A DNA stretch of 64,000 nucleotides. Source: Lota lota (Eukaryota; Chordata; Actinopteri; Gadiformes; Lotidae). The stretch is from NCBI GenBank assembly GCA_026745465.1, contig JACYXH010000363.1:4493501-4557500 (forward strand), in the 5' to 3' direction. Positions 1 through 14,809 of this stretch are shown here, piece by piece. Position 1 is the first letter of the stretch, and the number at the start of each line of letters is the position of its first letter. The position numbers and the translations under genes are program-made. The notes under the pieces were generated by a model. It saw only the letters and a list, made by a program, of their open reading frames with translations. It searched no databases and had not been told where the DNA came from.

Positions 1-334
1 GCACCTGAAAAGGCACAGAATTAGGTTACGTCCTGTATATGTTTACCATAATCATTCCACTTTCTTCTGATTTGTCTGTAGAAGCATATTTTTCAATGCC
101 TTGTAGATATGTGAGTTTCTTCACTGGTTTTGAGTAAATGAAAAAAGAAAGTAAACGTATAAATTAAACAGACAACATTTCATGTTCATCTGTCATCCAG
201 ACCGTAAGGGGATTAAAACTGAGACATTTAGGTATTGAGGTACGGTTGATCATCAGCTTACTCTAGCCCTCACTGAGCTGGGGAACAGACCCTACGTCGA
301 TATAAAGCAATGACATGGAGGTATGTGGCTGTGA

Positions 335-335
335 C

Positions 336-388
<53 letters not shown>

Positions 389-400
389 CACCACACATAT
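335..400. repeat. TA microsatellite grading into TACATA repeats
   Basis: About 27 bp of pure TA, followed by TACATATACATA units and a short CA run. Confidence 0.9.
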
Positions 401-1090
401 ATGCCATATACATACACATCACACATTCCAGATGCCTTCTTAGCCTTTTAAATTGGGTTTGTCACGCATTCCTCTCGGAGCGGAGTAATTTCATGGTGCT
501 GAACTGGTATTGATAGAGCCTGGGTAAATGAGGCACGCAGCAATCGTTAAGTTTAATAACCATAAAGATGTGGCCATCACAGTCATACCGGCCTCTCAGA
601 GGAAAGCAATACAGGTGATTAAGAATCGACCTGGGTCCAAACGGGCCTCGGCCCTCTCAATCCTCCCTAATGGAATTACCAGTTAAACATGGCAAGACCG
701 TTACCAACAATAGAGCCATTTGCTTTTCTGTTTTTATATTTGTAGTTAAATGCAGCATAACTTCATAGGTCAAGCGGAGAGTGATACCCCCATAGATGAC
801 AAGGTCCATTAAATGTCCTCATCGCTCTCATTCAGAAGAGATATAGCAGACATAAACACACGCATATGTTTTGCAGCCTTTAACAGCTTAGGAGCAGAGA
901 ACTCTTTAGCAGTACATCAAACTTTATAAAAAACAACACAAGCCAAAAAAAACATCACCTGCCAATGCAAGGCGGTGGGTTTGTGAAACCTCTGGTGTGT
1001 GCTGGGTCAGTAGTTCCAACTTCCTGTCAATCAACGAGCAGTGTAAAATCCCATGGTCCATAGTTCTCATCCTACTCATCTCTCACATAA

Positions 1091-1128
1091 CTCTCTCTCC
1101 CTCTCCCTCTCCCTCTCCCTCTCCCTCT
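1091..1128. repeat. CTCTCC hexanucleotide repeat
   Basis: Five to six CTCTCC-type units, homopyrimidine on the + strand. Confidence 0.9.
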
Positions 1129-1165
1129 GAACTGCAACCGTGATGCTGTGCTGTTGTTTGTCCAC

Positions 1166-1166
<1 letters not shown>

Positions 1167-1205
<39 letters not shown>
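1167..1205. repeat. poly-C tract, about 39 bp
   Basis: Uninterrupted run of C. The minus strand is poly-G and could form G-quadruplex structures. Confidence 0.9.
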
Positions 1206-4200
1206 TTGCCCCACTATTGTGGCTGCCTCTAGGGGAATAAAAGCAGCAGATCCAGGCAATAGCAGGGTCAGGGTCAGGGCCACCCCCCTCCCTCGCAGGC
1301 GTACCGGAGTAGAAGCTGCTAATAACTTAGTAAATGGGGAATCGACCTCAGAGTCAGCCTCCAATAGTGCGATGAATTTATGTGAACCAAGAAGACATAC
1401 AAGTGTAAGAAATGCTTGCTGCGTAAAAATAAAAATAATAGTTCAGGCTAGTTTTGTTCAGTGCGAGCAGTTATTTCTACAGTAGGCTTTACAGAGTAAT
1501 CCTATTGGGTGTAAACGCAAAATACAGGGCATTCATTTTGTTAACATGCTCATTGAATTTAGCCTAAGAAGTCACAGAGTGCATGTGGCCCAAATGACAA
1601 ATATGGAAAATGTTCTAAAAATTATTGTTCGGTGGTTTGTGACTATCGATGTCTTGGGTTAAAAACCAAACATGTTATCTTGCCTCAGCAGCTCTTCCAC
1701 AATTGCGATGGAATAGTATATATTATATATAATGATGCAACGTGAGGCGCTCTTTACTCCGCTCTGTTGACCTCACATTAACATTGGTGGGTGAGCCAGT
1801 CATGCACTATCAAGTATCTAAATATAATTATTGTTCAAGCGCTCCGTCTGTGCACATCGCCTCTCTCTTTCTCCAGCAGCCACGTGCAGAGTGCCTGCAC
1901 CACGGATAAGGAGCGAGACATACAATACACTCACACAGCTATGACGGCCCAGCCAGCAGAAACACGGCGCTGCTGTCGCCGCACTCGGACTCCGTCCCCT
2001 CAGCCTCTTCTCACTGCTTAACACGTCTGCTGTATACTGCAGGAGGCGCGACGCTAAGGGCATAAGCACCCATGAAACAATATTAGGCCCTAGCAGTGCT
2101 CCCCTCCTACTGGGAGTTGGACCCTAACAATGGCTTCAAGACCATGACAGTCAAACAGACCGAGAAGGATTTTTTAAAATCCTCTCCGGTATGGAGCGAA
2201 AAACACACATACACCCACACACACACAGAGTCATTCTTTTTGTTGTTACATTTCCTGCGGTTAGCGTGTGACCTTGTGTTACCATTTTCACCACAAGGAC
2301 GCTCCGTGGACCGCATCGGGACCGCGTGGCTTCTGATGAATAATGGAGACCCTATCGGTTGCAAAAGTAAAATAAAACTTAACACTCTCACCACCAGCTG
2401 TAAAACTCATCTATTTGGAGTCCACTCGGTGAAGCCTTTTAGCATGTTTAAACGCTGCCCTAAGTAGACCGGGTGCATTCCTGAAATCCTCCCTTGATGT
2501 TTAAGTAATGCTTATACTTCAGATGATGGGCTTCATTAAACATACATGCAAACTGGGACAAATGGCCTACATCCTCTTTGATAGCCCTCCCTCTTGAAAG
2601 AATACTTTAATATCTTCCTTTTAAACTTGAATCTAGAGTCTGGGATGCTGATCAGTGTCCCACGGTGGCTGTCACATAAGACTCAGAACAGAATAGAGCT
2701 GGTTTTCATTGCTGAGATGAATTACAGCTCTTCAATCAAGTGGTGTTTCATGACGTGCAGCAATGAGCAAACAAAAAGCTGATTCTATAATGGATGAATT
2801 CATGGCACATAAAAAATCTTTAGAAAAAAGCAATTGAACTCGATAACAAATCAAGTTCAAGTCAAAGTGGGAGTTTGAGTGAGGGAGTTTGGCCAATTTA
2901 AATGAAGAGTACAAAGCTGCTTTGTTTAACACATTTCATGATTTCTGTAGAGATTATCTTGGTTAAGATTAAATCCTGCCCACAATGTGGAAAGTATATG
3001 TGAATCATTTTTAGAAACAATAAGTAACTAACAATTGGGAGCTGAATGTGTCCTCAAATGGCCTGACACTATCCCAATCAAAATTACTGTGACTGTATAT
3101 CTTGATGGGCTAGAGAGCAGATCCAAGAAGAGTCTTGGAGAGAAACAGAAAGAGACAACTAACATGTCTGAGAGGGAAGAATGGGTAGAAAAAGATGGGT
3201 TTAGTGGGTCTGTCTCCAAGAGAAATTAGGCATTCGAGTATGCAGGCTCAGGTGACTTGTTTTCACATGAGTGCCCACTGATTAAGTTGTTTCCGAGAGG
3301 AGGAGAAATACATGAGAGGGTTCGGCGTTCCTGGTGTCCCTGCTCATGTCCTTCCCGAGTCATATGCTGGGCTGAAACAATGCAAACTCTTTGGGAAAGA
3401 TTGAGAAAAATAGCGATGGAGGGAAAAAAATACAGAGGACAGAAGGTGACTGAAATGACATACGCAAAGAGTGAGTGTTTATCACGGTGTCACAAAAACT
3501 TGCCAGATGCAGTGAGACCAGAAGGCAGCAGGCTGGTCTTTGTCATTCAAGAGGCTGAAAGCAGAAAGCCCTCCACTCCTTCCTCCGGGTTCTGCTGGGA
3601 GTGTGTTTGCTGTGCTGCAGAACACTCACGGTGACCTTGTGTTATTGGGACAATGCAGCTTTTAGGGGTTGGTTGTTTTTAAACTGCGAGGGTGTATTTT
3701 AATTCCTACAAACATCGTTGTGGAGCAAACTACATCCCAGCACTGCAGCAAAATTATTGTTACTATATTCTGAATGTCATCACAAACATAGCTGTGACAA
3801 AGCAGACATCCCAGGCGTCATTTCCGAACTAATCTACTAATTCCCCTGTTTGCTTCATCCTGTATCCATTTTACAGTTGTTGTCTTTTCTGTTAGAAAGC
3901 TCCATCCCTCATTAACAACTTTTGATTGGCCGATGTGCTAAGCTGTAAACAACAGGGGCATTGATTTCTTCAGACATAATCACCTCATCCAGTCGTGTAA
4001 TGGCTGCTGTCAGTGTGGGCAGCCGGGAGAAAAATGGCCAGCCAACGGTTCCGTCATTGCCCTTCACCTCCCCTCATCAAAGGCCAGAGTGCACCGCCAC
4101 CCACTCTATCTCCGTGGGTTGGTTTAACCCTTTTAGCCAGCCGACAGGCCCTAAGTACTCTATCCATCACAACCTGCACACATGTCACAAGTCATTTACA

Positions 4201-4257
4201 GTCGCGCATCACAGCTGCATAAGCAATTACAGTGTACCTGAGGGTTGACAATTGTGC

Positions 4258-4352
4258 ACACATGCACATGCCCACAAACACACACACACACACACACCCA
4301 CACAAGCATGCATACACATGCCCCTCCCCCCCCCCCTCCCCCACACACACAT

Positions 4353-4395
<43 letters not shown>

Positions 4396-4430
4396 CACAC
4401 ATCCAAACAAACACACACACCCAACCCTAT
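4258..4430. repeat. compound CA repeat with a central C-rich segment
   Basis: CA runs at about 4277-4302 and 4353-4391 surround a CCCCTCCCC-type block near 4321-4342. Confidence 0.9.
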
Positions 4431-6349
4431 GTGTAAGCAAAAACACATTTTCCAGTGGCTGCAGCCCAGTGGTTTATGCTAAATGTATCATGACAGACAC
4501 ATTACCATCAACATATCTCTACTAATGTACAAGCCTACACAAAATGGACAAATGTCAACTCTCATCCAAAACTGCTAGTCATTTTCCCATTTTAAAATAT
4601 CTTGTCTGAGTGGCCACTGGTCCTCTAGGTGTCTGTCTTGGCAGGCTCAGGTGAGTTATAGAGAAGAGGTCTGATCCAATAGGTTCCCATTCATTCACCA
4701 GATGGCACTGGGTGATTGGCCAATAGCATACACTTGGCCCACAGTGAACTGTTGCTTATTGGTTGTACCTGCATCAATGAAGTGTGCCAGCATGCATGCA
4801 CATGCCAATGTGCATGAAGGTAGAGACATGGGAAATGTGTTGGTTTCTTAATGCGAGCTGTTCTTAGGCCCAGTCCCGTTTAAGCTGTTAATCATTGGTT
4901 CCCACCTTTTAACTCGTAACTCGTCGTTAAACAGCAGTTTTGAATATCACAAGCATAAAGGGTCATTATGGTTTGTTTTAAAGTGCTGGCTCACTGCTGC
5001 AATAAAGTATACACATAGTGCAATAAATAAATATAATAGCTGTTCATATTAAAGTCCACAGCTCCTACCTCATCAGATATCCAGGATGAAGCTTTAGTAG
5101 TCTATTTAGCCACAAGTGGAAACAACTTCCTTTCCCTAGTTTCAACTACCCCCCTTTCCCAACACAACACAACCCATCATACTACAAGAATGAAAGCAAA
5201 ACAAAACAAAACAAAACATTATTTAGCACCAGACCAAAACATAAAGGACTTGCGATGAGAGGCCTTTATGTTTACATTACACTAGATAACTGGGGTAGCA
5301 TCGGTTAATAAGGCTAAAGGAGTTTAAATTCCATCATTTACCCATCATAATAGTGCAGACCGACTGAGAAATCTTAACTAAAACATTAGACAATAAACCA
5401 TAGGCCTATCTGGTGGACAAAGAAACTGTTGGTAAAATATTTACAGAGCGTAGACAGAGTGTGATGTCTGGGATTTTAGCCCACTTGGGAGATTTTTTAT
5501 CTTTTTCTCCTCACCAATTTATCCCAGTCTGCTCTTGGCCTCTTCCTGCCCAGAAATATCACAACAACAGTCGTTCAGGAGTCACGTTAATACTGCACGA
5601 CAGCAGCGTCCAGCAGGACTGCAAATGTTTGCCTTTTAATCCTCCGCTCAGCTGCCTTTGGTCTGGCCTCCATCGACAGTGATGAGAATGGGAGAAGAAA
5701 AGTGTTGCCAAACTGTCTGGTGCCTCTCTGAGCACACTTCCATAGTTTTTAACCCCGGATTTTTATTTTTATTTTATATAAAACAATACGGGCCGAGAAA
5801 CACATTCAGCTTTTTGTCACGTCGTTTCAAGACATTGCCTTGCCTTGCCACCGCATCCATTTCTGTGAGTTTTTTTCTTAAAAATAAGGTTGAGGGAAGC
5901 TTCAGGCATTTTTACCTATTTCCTGCACTCAATCATTCTTGAAGAGGATCTATGTTCTATGGTCTTCCTGTTCATCTTTCCTTCTCTCCTTCCATTCCTC
6001 CTTTATTTTTCTTTCTTTCTCTTCCTCTCTTTTGTCCAATCTCCCCGTCTCCGCTGCCTCCTGCCCTCGTCTCCTCTCTCCTCTCCCCTTACTCTCTCCT
6101 TGCGTTGCGTGCGCGCTGCGATGAACTCAGTAATTGTTGGATGGGGGCATGCGTTGCGGTGGCTGTCAGTGGAAGATAAAGAGCCTCGTCCCATGGCGTG
6201 AGGTAGGGGAAGAGCGGTGATGGAGGGCCGCTCTCCTGCAGATCCGCTGGCTGCGTTAGCCCTGTGCTTTATAACTGTGAAGGGCCACTTCCAGTGGCTC
6301 CCTCATTACTCACCGCCTTGGCCAGGTCCACGACAGCCAGACACACCCT

Positions 6350-6483
<134 letters not shown>

Positions 6484-7000
6484 AAAAAAAGGCCCTGTAG
6501 CTTCATCTCCCACCCGTCCCTAGGGCAACCATCCCCATTGTTATGGTGACCTAGTAGAGCCACTAGAACATCCTGAGTCCTCTCTTTACCGCAGAAAAAA
6601 TTATCTCTGACATGTGCCATTGTCACTCCGGGACCTATTGTGCAGCATTTGCTGTGAAGGATGTCCCATACTGTGGCAGTTTGCTTCAGTCACATGACTG
6701 TTGCAGTAATAACTGCCATTGGATGGAATTCCGTGGCAATACCCAAGACGAGACATTCATGTACACAGAGTGAATCACATTAATGCCATACGCAAAGCAG
6801 CGAGGATGCATCAGGATATGGGGTGATTCTTATGCAGTGGGGACAGGCAGCACGGAAGGAAAGGCAATTAAATGTAATAATGGAGATCCCTCATGGGGCA
6901 GTTCCTTACACATACGTGAAGAGAAGATCCCTGAGAGCCATATTTGCAGCGTGCGTTGTGTGTAAGGATTTCCAGAACATTCCTGGTGATAAGATATATG

Positions 7001-7002
<2 letters not shown>

Positions 7003-7057
<55 letters not shown>
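7003..7057. repeat. TA microsatellite
   Basis: About 50 bp of pure TA, ending about 225 bp upstream of the tafa1 exon at 7284. Confidence 0.9.
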
Positions 7058-7059
<2 letters not shown>

Positions 7060-7240
7060 AAGAGAACCAAATTGCCGTTGACATTCTTTTCATTTCCTCT
7101 CAAAATCGCGTGATGCCACCGAGAATGCTGACAAATATGAGTTCATGCAACGCTGTTGTAGACTTGGGATAAAAGTTTAACATTCAGTGTTTGCAGAAAA
7201 ACGTTGGTTCTCTGTATAGTTTGTCACCTGATCATTTTAA

Positions 7241-7447
<207 letters not shown>

Positions 7448-7784
7448 TAATGTGTTGTGCTATGTTGTGTTGGTCGGAACATGTGTCCTGCACCTTTTAC
7501 TAGATGCTGGGTGAAGGTTTGATAAGCCTACCAGATAAATGATTTATGTTCAGTTTTCAGTCTTTACATAAGAGATGCACAACAACTAACATCACACACA
7601 TTCAACAAAGGTTAGCATTAGAAATAAAACCAAGAAAGATGAGAAACTAATGTTGTCCAAAGTTGGACATCACCGACTCCACATGTTGGCCAAGCAGAAA
7701 CTTAATCTGACAACAGATGAAGTTTCAACACTATCCCGATGTTATTGTTTGATGGTGTTTGTTGAGCCAGTGTGAAACACCTTC

Positions 7785-8000
7785 AGGGTTAGAGGTTTGA
7801 GTAGTTAGAGTTAGGTGTCAGGGTTTGGGGATTGAATCAGAGGTCAAGGTTAGGGGTTAGATGTAGAGGTTATGTTAGGGTTGGTGGTTTGAGTTAGGTT
7901 TCAGGATTTGGGGTTTGAGTCAGAGGTTGAGGTTAGGGGTTAGAATAAGGAATTATGCTAGGCTCTGGGGTTAGAGTTAGATATTGGGGTTGGGGGTTCG
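7785..8000. repeat. degenerate tandem repeat rich in GGTTAG/GGTTTG
   Basis: Two imperfect units of roughly 90 bp, each carrying GTTTGAGT, CAGGRTTTGGGG, TCAGAGGT and AGGTTAGGGGTTAGA in the same order, with a partial third. The units are made of short TTAGGG-like words. This is an interstitial repeat and not a true telomere array. Confidence 0.75.
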
Positions 8001-8280
8001 TCCTTCATGTAACTTGGTGGACATGTCTAAATGGAAGGTCACCAAGAGCTAGATTATGAAATTAGTTCTGATTCTTTGTAATGTTCCACCTGGTGACACA
8101 ACAGAGGCCTTTTTTTATATCACTTTTTTTCACAGTTTTGGGGCAATATTTTCTGTCACAGGAAATATTTTCTGTAGATGTTAAAATAACTCACATCACC
8201 AAGACACCTGAGGCCCAGGTTTATTGAACAATGTCATGCAAACATTGCAGGTGCAAATATAATATTTTATCAAAGTAATA

Positions 8281-8360
8281 AGGGTTGCAACAAATATATA
8301 TATATATATATAAGGTAACAAGGGTTGCAAAAAATATATATTTATATATATATATATACA
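8281..8360. repeat. duplicated AAGGGTTGCAA plus TA tract
   Basis: The segment AACAAGGGTTGCAAMAAATATATA occurs as two near-identical copies about 45 bp apart, each running into a TA tract. Confidence 0.8.
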
Positions 8361-9744
8361 AACGATAATAAAGATACATAAAACTAATAAAAAAAGATTT
8401 AAGGGAATAGCCATATACTGCAGTATGGCTTATGTGCTTACACATAAACCTTATGCCCAGTGGCCTTTCACAAATCTGTATCCTTCTTTGATGGCAACCA
8501 TCAACTTGAGAACTTTTTATGTGCTGCTGAGAATCATGGGAGATGGAGGATGACTCAGTGTTGGTGGCTGAGCAGCTGATAGTTTGGGGGAATGTTGTGG
8601 ATCACTTTGCCCAGGGCCACCCAGACTCTGGCAAATGAATAACGAATAAACACAAGCCAGGGGTTTTCTGGACAAGCACGTCTGACTTGTTCTCCCTGGC
8701 TGAGGAAACAATTGTCAGGGAGACCCAACTCCCCATAAACAAAGGAAGAGGAGGAGGAGGATCAGAAGCCCAGTGAGGCAGAAACGAAGAGGCCCCAGCT
8801 TCATGGCACGACACCCAAACTCCTGGCTCATCCACCTCACCCTCAACCTTCAAAGTCATCCCCGTGACTGGTCTCCTTCGTGCCAATAAGGAACACCACA
8901 AGAGACACCTGTATCATGAGTAATGCTATAGGGCAGGGCTTTGACCCCCCCTGCACACACAGTGGCTTTCACAGGTTGGTTAGCCACGGCTGACAGCCGA
9001 GGAGCCCTGGAATATGAATTAGGAATGGGCCGCCACAAGAGCTTCGAGCTAATTCAGTGTAAAACATTACGCTAAACCGGAACAAAAATAAGTTTCAAAC
9101 TTTTATTTTCTTCAGCAGAGGGTTGCAGGTGGCTCTGAGGCAGTCCAGTCTAGATGTTCGGTTCACTTGCTTGATACATCGCATGGTTTAAAAAATGTAT
9201 GAGTTCTGACCTTCAGATACAATTTTCTAGTTTTGTTATTGTACATTGGCGCACAGCCAAACACCAAAACCTTCTACTGCAAGGGGCCTTAATTGACCAT
9301 AACAGTGACACATGCCTAGTTAACTGTAGAAGAATATAATACTATTTTACTTTTCATAATAATTTATGATGATGCTAATACATATGCGAATCACCATCAC
9401 ATGTCTTATAACAGTAATTATGAGTTTGACTTTTTTTGGGTTGTCAGTGGTATATACCCTTCATATTTATGATCCTAACAACTATAGCACATTCTTGATG
9501 TTCTCCAATTGAAAGCACTGCAGGATTAATTTACTTTTTTTATTCAACATAATCGACTTAAATGAAAATAAGTCCATCAAAGAGAAAAAGCAAACAACCT
9601 CACGCTCCACACAAACTAAAACTCCCAGGCCAGTTATTGAGTTAAAAGCAAATCCCATTCATTTAATAGATGTGGTGGAACATTGCCGGAGAATGAATGA
9701 TATGCATGGATGAAATGAAAAGACTGATGGTCTAGTGTCAGTAT

Positions 9745-9746
<2 letters not shown>

Positions 9747-9830
<84 letters not shown>

Positions 9831-10200
9831 GACAGATAGATAGAGAGACACAGATAGAGAGACACAGATAGAGAGACACAGATAGAGAGAGAAACAGCAA
9901 TAGTGAATGTTAGGAAAGAGGGAGGGAAGGGTAAAAATAGACAAACTGGTTTTGGGAAGAGATGGACGGATGAGAATAAAATGAGGAAGACACAGAGAGA
10001 GCAAGAGAGAGAAAGAGAGGGAGATAGAGAGAGAGACAGAGAATAAGGGAGGGAGAAAGGGAGAGAGAGAAAGAGAAAGGGAGAAAGAAAGTAAGAGAGG
10101 GAGAAGGAGAGAGACAGAGGAAGAGAGAAGGAGAGAGACAGAGAGGGAGGTAGAGAGAGACAGAGAGAGAGAGATAGGGAGCGAGAGAGAGGGAGAGAGG
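9747..10200. repeat. GA-rich homopurine block
   Basis: About 70 bp of pure GA (9749-9821), then imperfect GACAGATA and GAGGGAGA units to about 10200. The minus-strand open frame here is a Ser-Leu repeat translation, not a gene. Confidence 0.95.
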
Positions 10201-10573
10201 GACTGTGCTGTTTACTCTCGATCTCTCTGTGAGCTTCGGGAGACTGACTTCCTGAATGAGTTGCGCTAATGGCTGCTGCTTTAATCAATAGACCTCTGAT
10301 AGAGGGGGGGAGTGGTGATTAAAGATAGAGACGATAAGGCCAGCGAGAGCATCTCCCTGGACAGTTCCAGCACCATGCTGCCCCAACAAACACCTTTTAA
10401 TCGCACTGTCTTTTTTTTTTTACTGTACATTAAATAGTTGCTGTGGTGCACCGTTCGTGCGCAGACACTCCATGCACGGCCATGGCATTTAAAGTCGCCG
10501 TTTGGCCCTAACAATGGTGTGGACACGCAGTTCGCACACTCTGTACGGAGCTTCAAAATGTTTGTGTCTGCAT

Positions 10574-10579
10574 GTGTGT

Positions 10580-10640
<61 letters not shown>

Positions 10641-10720
10641 TTTGTGTGTGTGTAGGGGGAAGGGTGTTTGGAGTCCCTTAGAGGTTCTCGATACTTAAAT
10701 GACAATCGAAACCTGATAGT

Positions 10721-10764
<44 letters not shown>
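10574..10764. repeat. two GT microsatellites
   Basis: GT tracts at about 10574-10655 and 10723-10764, separated by unique sequence. Confidence 0.9.
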
Positions 10765-10765
<1 letters not shown>

Positions 10766-10992
10766 CCCCCGTTGGGCATCTGTCCCTGCGCCTGCATGAG
10801 GGATTAAAGACTTGTGGAGTCAGTGGCCTGTCCCCTCAGCAGCCACAGCAGTCGGGCCCAGATGGGGCCCTCTCCCTGGGCCCCACAGTTATTAATGTGG
10901 TGTCCAGATGAGGAATGATGCTGTGGTACCACCTCATCTCAGCAGGCCCTGGAGGACATCTTCTGACATGGATGTCCTATACGAACGCACCA

Positions 10993-11145
10993 CAACACAC
11001 ACACACACTCAAAGAAATACACGCAGACACACACACACAGACTACTACTACACACATGCATACATATACAAACATGCACACGCGATAACACACACACATG
11101 CACAAATTGGTGCATGGATACACACATTCACATGATGAACATAAA
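10993..11145. repeat. degenerate CA repeat cluster
   Basis: Short CA runs interrupted by TA and GA words. Confidence 0.8.
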
Positions 11146-11279
11146 CCACAAAATACACATTACAGATCCACCAAAATACGGCTAGCTGTGCCTCCCGAAA
11201 AGAAAATACAGGTTATGGTTGCAAGATTGGAAAATCTGAAGGAATTCATGCAGCTCTTACCCTCAGCCCTCTGATACAG

Positions 11280-11352
11280 AGCTAGCCTAGCATCGTTTAT
11301 ATGTTATGATGGCTAGCAGTGCTAGCCTAGCATCATCAATGTATTACGATGC
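11280..11352. repeat. short tandem duplication around GCTAGCCTAGCATC
   Basis: The unit GCTAGCCTAGCATC...TATGTTATGATG at 11282 recurs at 11320 with the same order of words (GCTAGCCTAGCATCATC...GTATTACGATG), linked by GCTAGCAGT. Confidence 0.7.
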
Positions 11353-12756
11353 AGCAATTTATGAAAGCTGCAGCTCGTCAGCATCCATGCTATCAGCAAT
11401 GCCTTGTTTCAATGGCTGCCCTATGAACATCGGAAGCAGGGGGTTAATTCCACTAGTGGGTTAATTCTACTCGTATCGCTGAATGATTTGGTCCTAATTA
11501 ATGTACGGCAGCGCGAGGACAGCTTTCATGGTGGAGAGGTGTCAGACTCTGACAGGGGGGCCGGCTGTCAGATTATCCCTGTAGCTGGAATTGATTATTA
11601 GCTCTGACAAGGAGAACTATGTCCCAGTTATGTCATGGCCAAGCAAGCTCTTAGTGAAGAACATCCCTTTTAACAAGTCAAATGCTGCGGCTTCTCTCTC
11701 CCAGGCCTTGCTGGGCCAATCACATACACGTTAGATGCCTTTCATTGCATACCCCACCTTCATCCTGGTGGGTGATATGGCACACCCACAGAGTATATGT
11801 GCATACACAGTTACACACACATGCACACACCACACACACAAGAAAAAGCACATAGACAAAAGATCTCATGTTCTACATTTCACAGTAGAATTGTAAGTAT
11901 GAATGTGGTTTGCATGAGAACACATTCTCGCTCATGTCCGGTGTCTTTTTGAACAAGAGATGGAGGCACTTTCCACTGATCACTGATGGGAAATCAACCC
12001 TTCTGTTGGTCTAGTACAGTGGTTCCCAAACTTCTAACAGTCATCTACCCACTGTGACAATTGACATCCTACAGAGTAACCCTAGCACCACGGACAGCTC
12101 ACTAAAATGTTTATGTTCTTAATTCTGCTGCATAAACAAAAAGTGAACACGCATATACATACATAACATAAATATGAGACAGAATAACCAATAATTCCTG
12201 CTTTATATTTGAATTTCAAACAGGAATTTTGTTTTCCTTTGCGCGAGAACTTAAATATTGTTGCGATTGGTGGTCATTGGTTACAAGTGAATTATTTCAC
12301 AAGCATTACATCCACAACATTTTTTTTAAAGTGGTGTTCGTCCCACCCAGTATTTCCAGGATTTTGCTTTAAAAAATACTGATAAATCTGTTGCTTCTCA
12401 ACTAACCTAACGTTACTGACTAAGGAGAACAACTTTTAGCCGACGTTTAGACAAAACGTCTCTGTTGTCATGGCAGCATTTATCAATGACCTCTTGGTCT
12501 TTCAGTGCCTGAGTTTCCCGTCATAGATATGAGGAAGGGGAGTGTGATTACACTGGGCTGCATACATTTATTTTTGGTAATGAGACTTCAGTCAGCCACA
12601 GGACTGTTTGACAAGGTAAATCACAGATTAATTTCGAGTACACCCTAGATCAATCCACGTACCCCCAGCCACTGAGACATGGAATTAAGTAAGGTGTCAG
12701 ACGGAGGGTGGGTGGAGCCTTATCACACACACACACACACTTTGACAACCGCTGGT

Positions 12757-13108
<352 letters not shown>

Positions 13109-13533
13109 GTGTGAATAGGCTGCTCCATTCATGGCTCTTCAAACAGATCCATGTTGTATGTTATGTCATTCTTGAGCTACAGCCTAGGCTAAAGTAATAA
13201 ATATTATATATTGTATAAATATTATGAAATTATAAAGCTAATAAAGCAGCTTAGAGCTACACTATCAATATTAATAGGAAGTGGGTTATAGAGGTTCATA
13301 CAAATTGTATTTTGTCATATCTGACATTCAGTGCCACGCCAAGTAGCTCCAGGTGTTTTTTTCTCTGAATAGTGTTTTTCATTGTGATTGGTATGAGACA
13401 CATTTGCTGCTAATAATGACATTAGATATTAATATATATAAATATTAATTGTATATTATTTATATGGATACTTTGTTCTCAACCTACGGAGCGACAGCCA
13501 GCCACTGAGACACGGAGGGTGGGTGGAGCCTTA

Positions 13534-13534
<1 letters not shown>

Positions 13535-13602
<68 letters not shown>

Positions 13603-13644
13603 ATCACAAACAACACAAACAAAAAGTACACACACACATACACC

Positions 13645-13718
<74 letters not shown>

Positions 13719-13730
13719 AACACACACTCA
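13535..13730. repeat. compound CA microsatellite
   Basis: Two CA tracts (13535-13601 and about 13645-13717) separated by CATCACAAACAACACAAACAA-type sequence. Confidence 0.95.
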
Positions 13731-14440
13731 GGGGAGAGTAACTCAGACTTCCCCACCAGGAGAGGTTTTTGTCCCGGGGAGGAGGTGGAGATCATGGCCA
13801 CCAGGCAGGTATTCCATGCAACCTTTGTCAAACCCCACAGAGCTCCTGCATTATTAAAGGACGAATACAGCCAGTACAACACTTTGACATCCTTATAAAT
13901 TGTCTTTCTATAAACTGCATCTATATGCTGCAGTAGTTTCAATGTGGTTCAATATGAGTGTATGTCTTCAAATCACTGTAGCATCAACCATAAGTATCAG
14001 ATGTTAGTGTAATTCCCTATAACAACCCAAGGGTTCTGTCTCAGTATCACTGCATATAACATTTTTGCAATGTTCCTATTGCAAGAAATCTGTAATTAAG
14101 TAAGAGGACAGACATTTTTCCTCATAAATCCAGAATGCACTTTGGCTTTGCAGGCTTGGGGTGGGGCCATGATTTCCCTACAACATCTCAGACTGTAAAC
14201 CCAGCCCATTTTGGTCTGTTCTGGTAGCAGGGAACCCAGATATGGTGGAATCATCTAGGTTGCGAAATGTGTCAGACAGCAATTCATTGAATGTCCCTTT
14301 TTGTTGTCACGAAGGGACAGTTATACATCGTTAATATAGATTTGCTTAATTTATTGTATAACTGTACCATATACAGAATATTGCCGCTTGACGTTGAGAG
14401 GGGGTAGCAAAGGTAATTCTGGATAACGCAGGAAATAGCA

Positions 14441-14782
14441 CACTGTGTCATGACCACTGCTGGCAGGGCAGCAGGAACAAAAACTAGATAGGATCCAAAT
14501 GCAGACCAGACTAGAGTACAAAAAAAAGACACTCAAAAAATCACTGTTCCATGAACTGGCAGAAACAAACAAACAAGTGAGAGAACCACAAGTTCAAAGG
14601 GACATGACAAATAAAACGAACTGACAAAGGAGCAAAGGAATTTAACTTGTTCATATGGGGAGAGACTGATCAGGGAATGAGGTGCAGGTGGGAGGGTGTG
14701 AGGGGAAAAGTCTAAGGACATCTGATGGACAGGTGGAGAACGAACACTAAACAACATAAACACAGTCAGACCATGACACACT
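14441..14782. mobile_element. possible non-autonomous DNA element with short imperfect inverted ends
   Basis: CACTGTGTCATG (14441-14452) and CATGACACACTG (14773-14784) are inverted with one mismatch and bracket about 340 bp that includes a GGGAATGAGGTGCAGGTG-type segment of a kind seen in dispersed fish repeats. No clear target-site duplication was found, so this is tentative. Confidence 0.3.
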
Positions 14783-14809
14783 GGAGCAGATCACAGGAAG
14801 CCTGACACG

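Noticed and set aside
2096-2467. 123-codon open frame
   Set aside because: No recognisable domain; it lies in tafa1 intronic sequence and does not give the signal peptide or the Glu split-codon donor needed for the missing tafa1 exon.
7785-8000. Interstitial telomere
   Set aside because: Exact TTAGGG runs are missing; it is a degenerate unit of about 90 bp.
9659-10288. 209-codon minus-strand open frame of Ser-Leu repeats
   Set aside because: Direct translation of the GA-rich microsatellite block.
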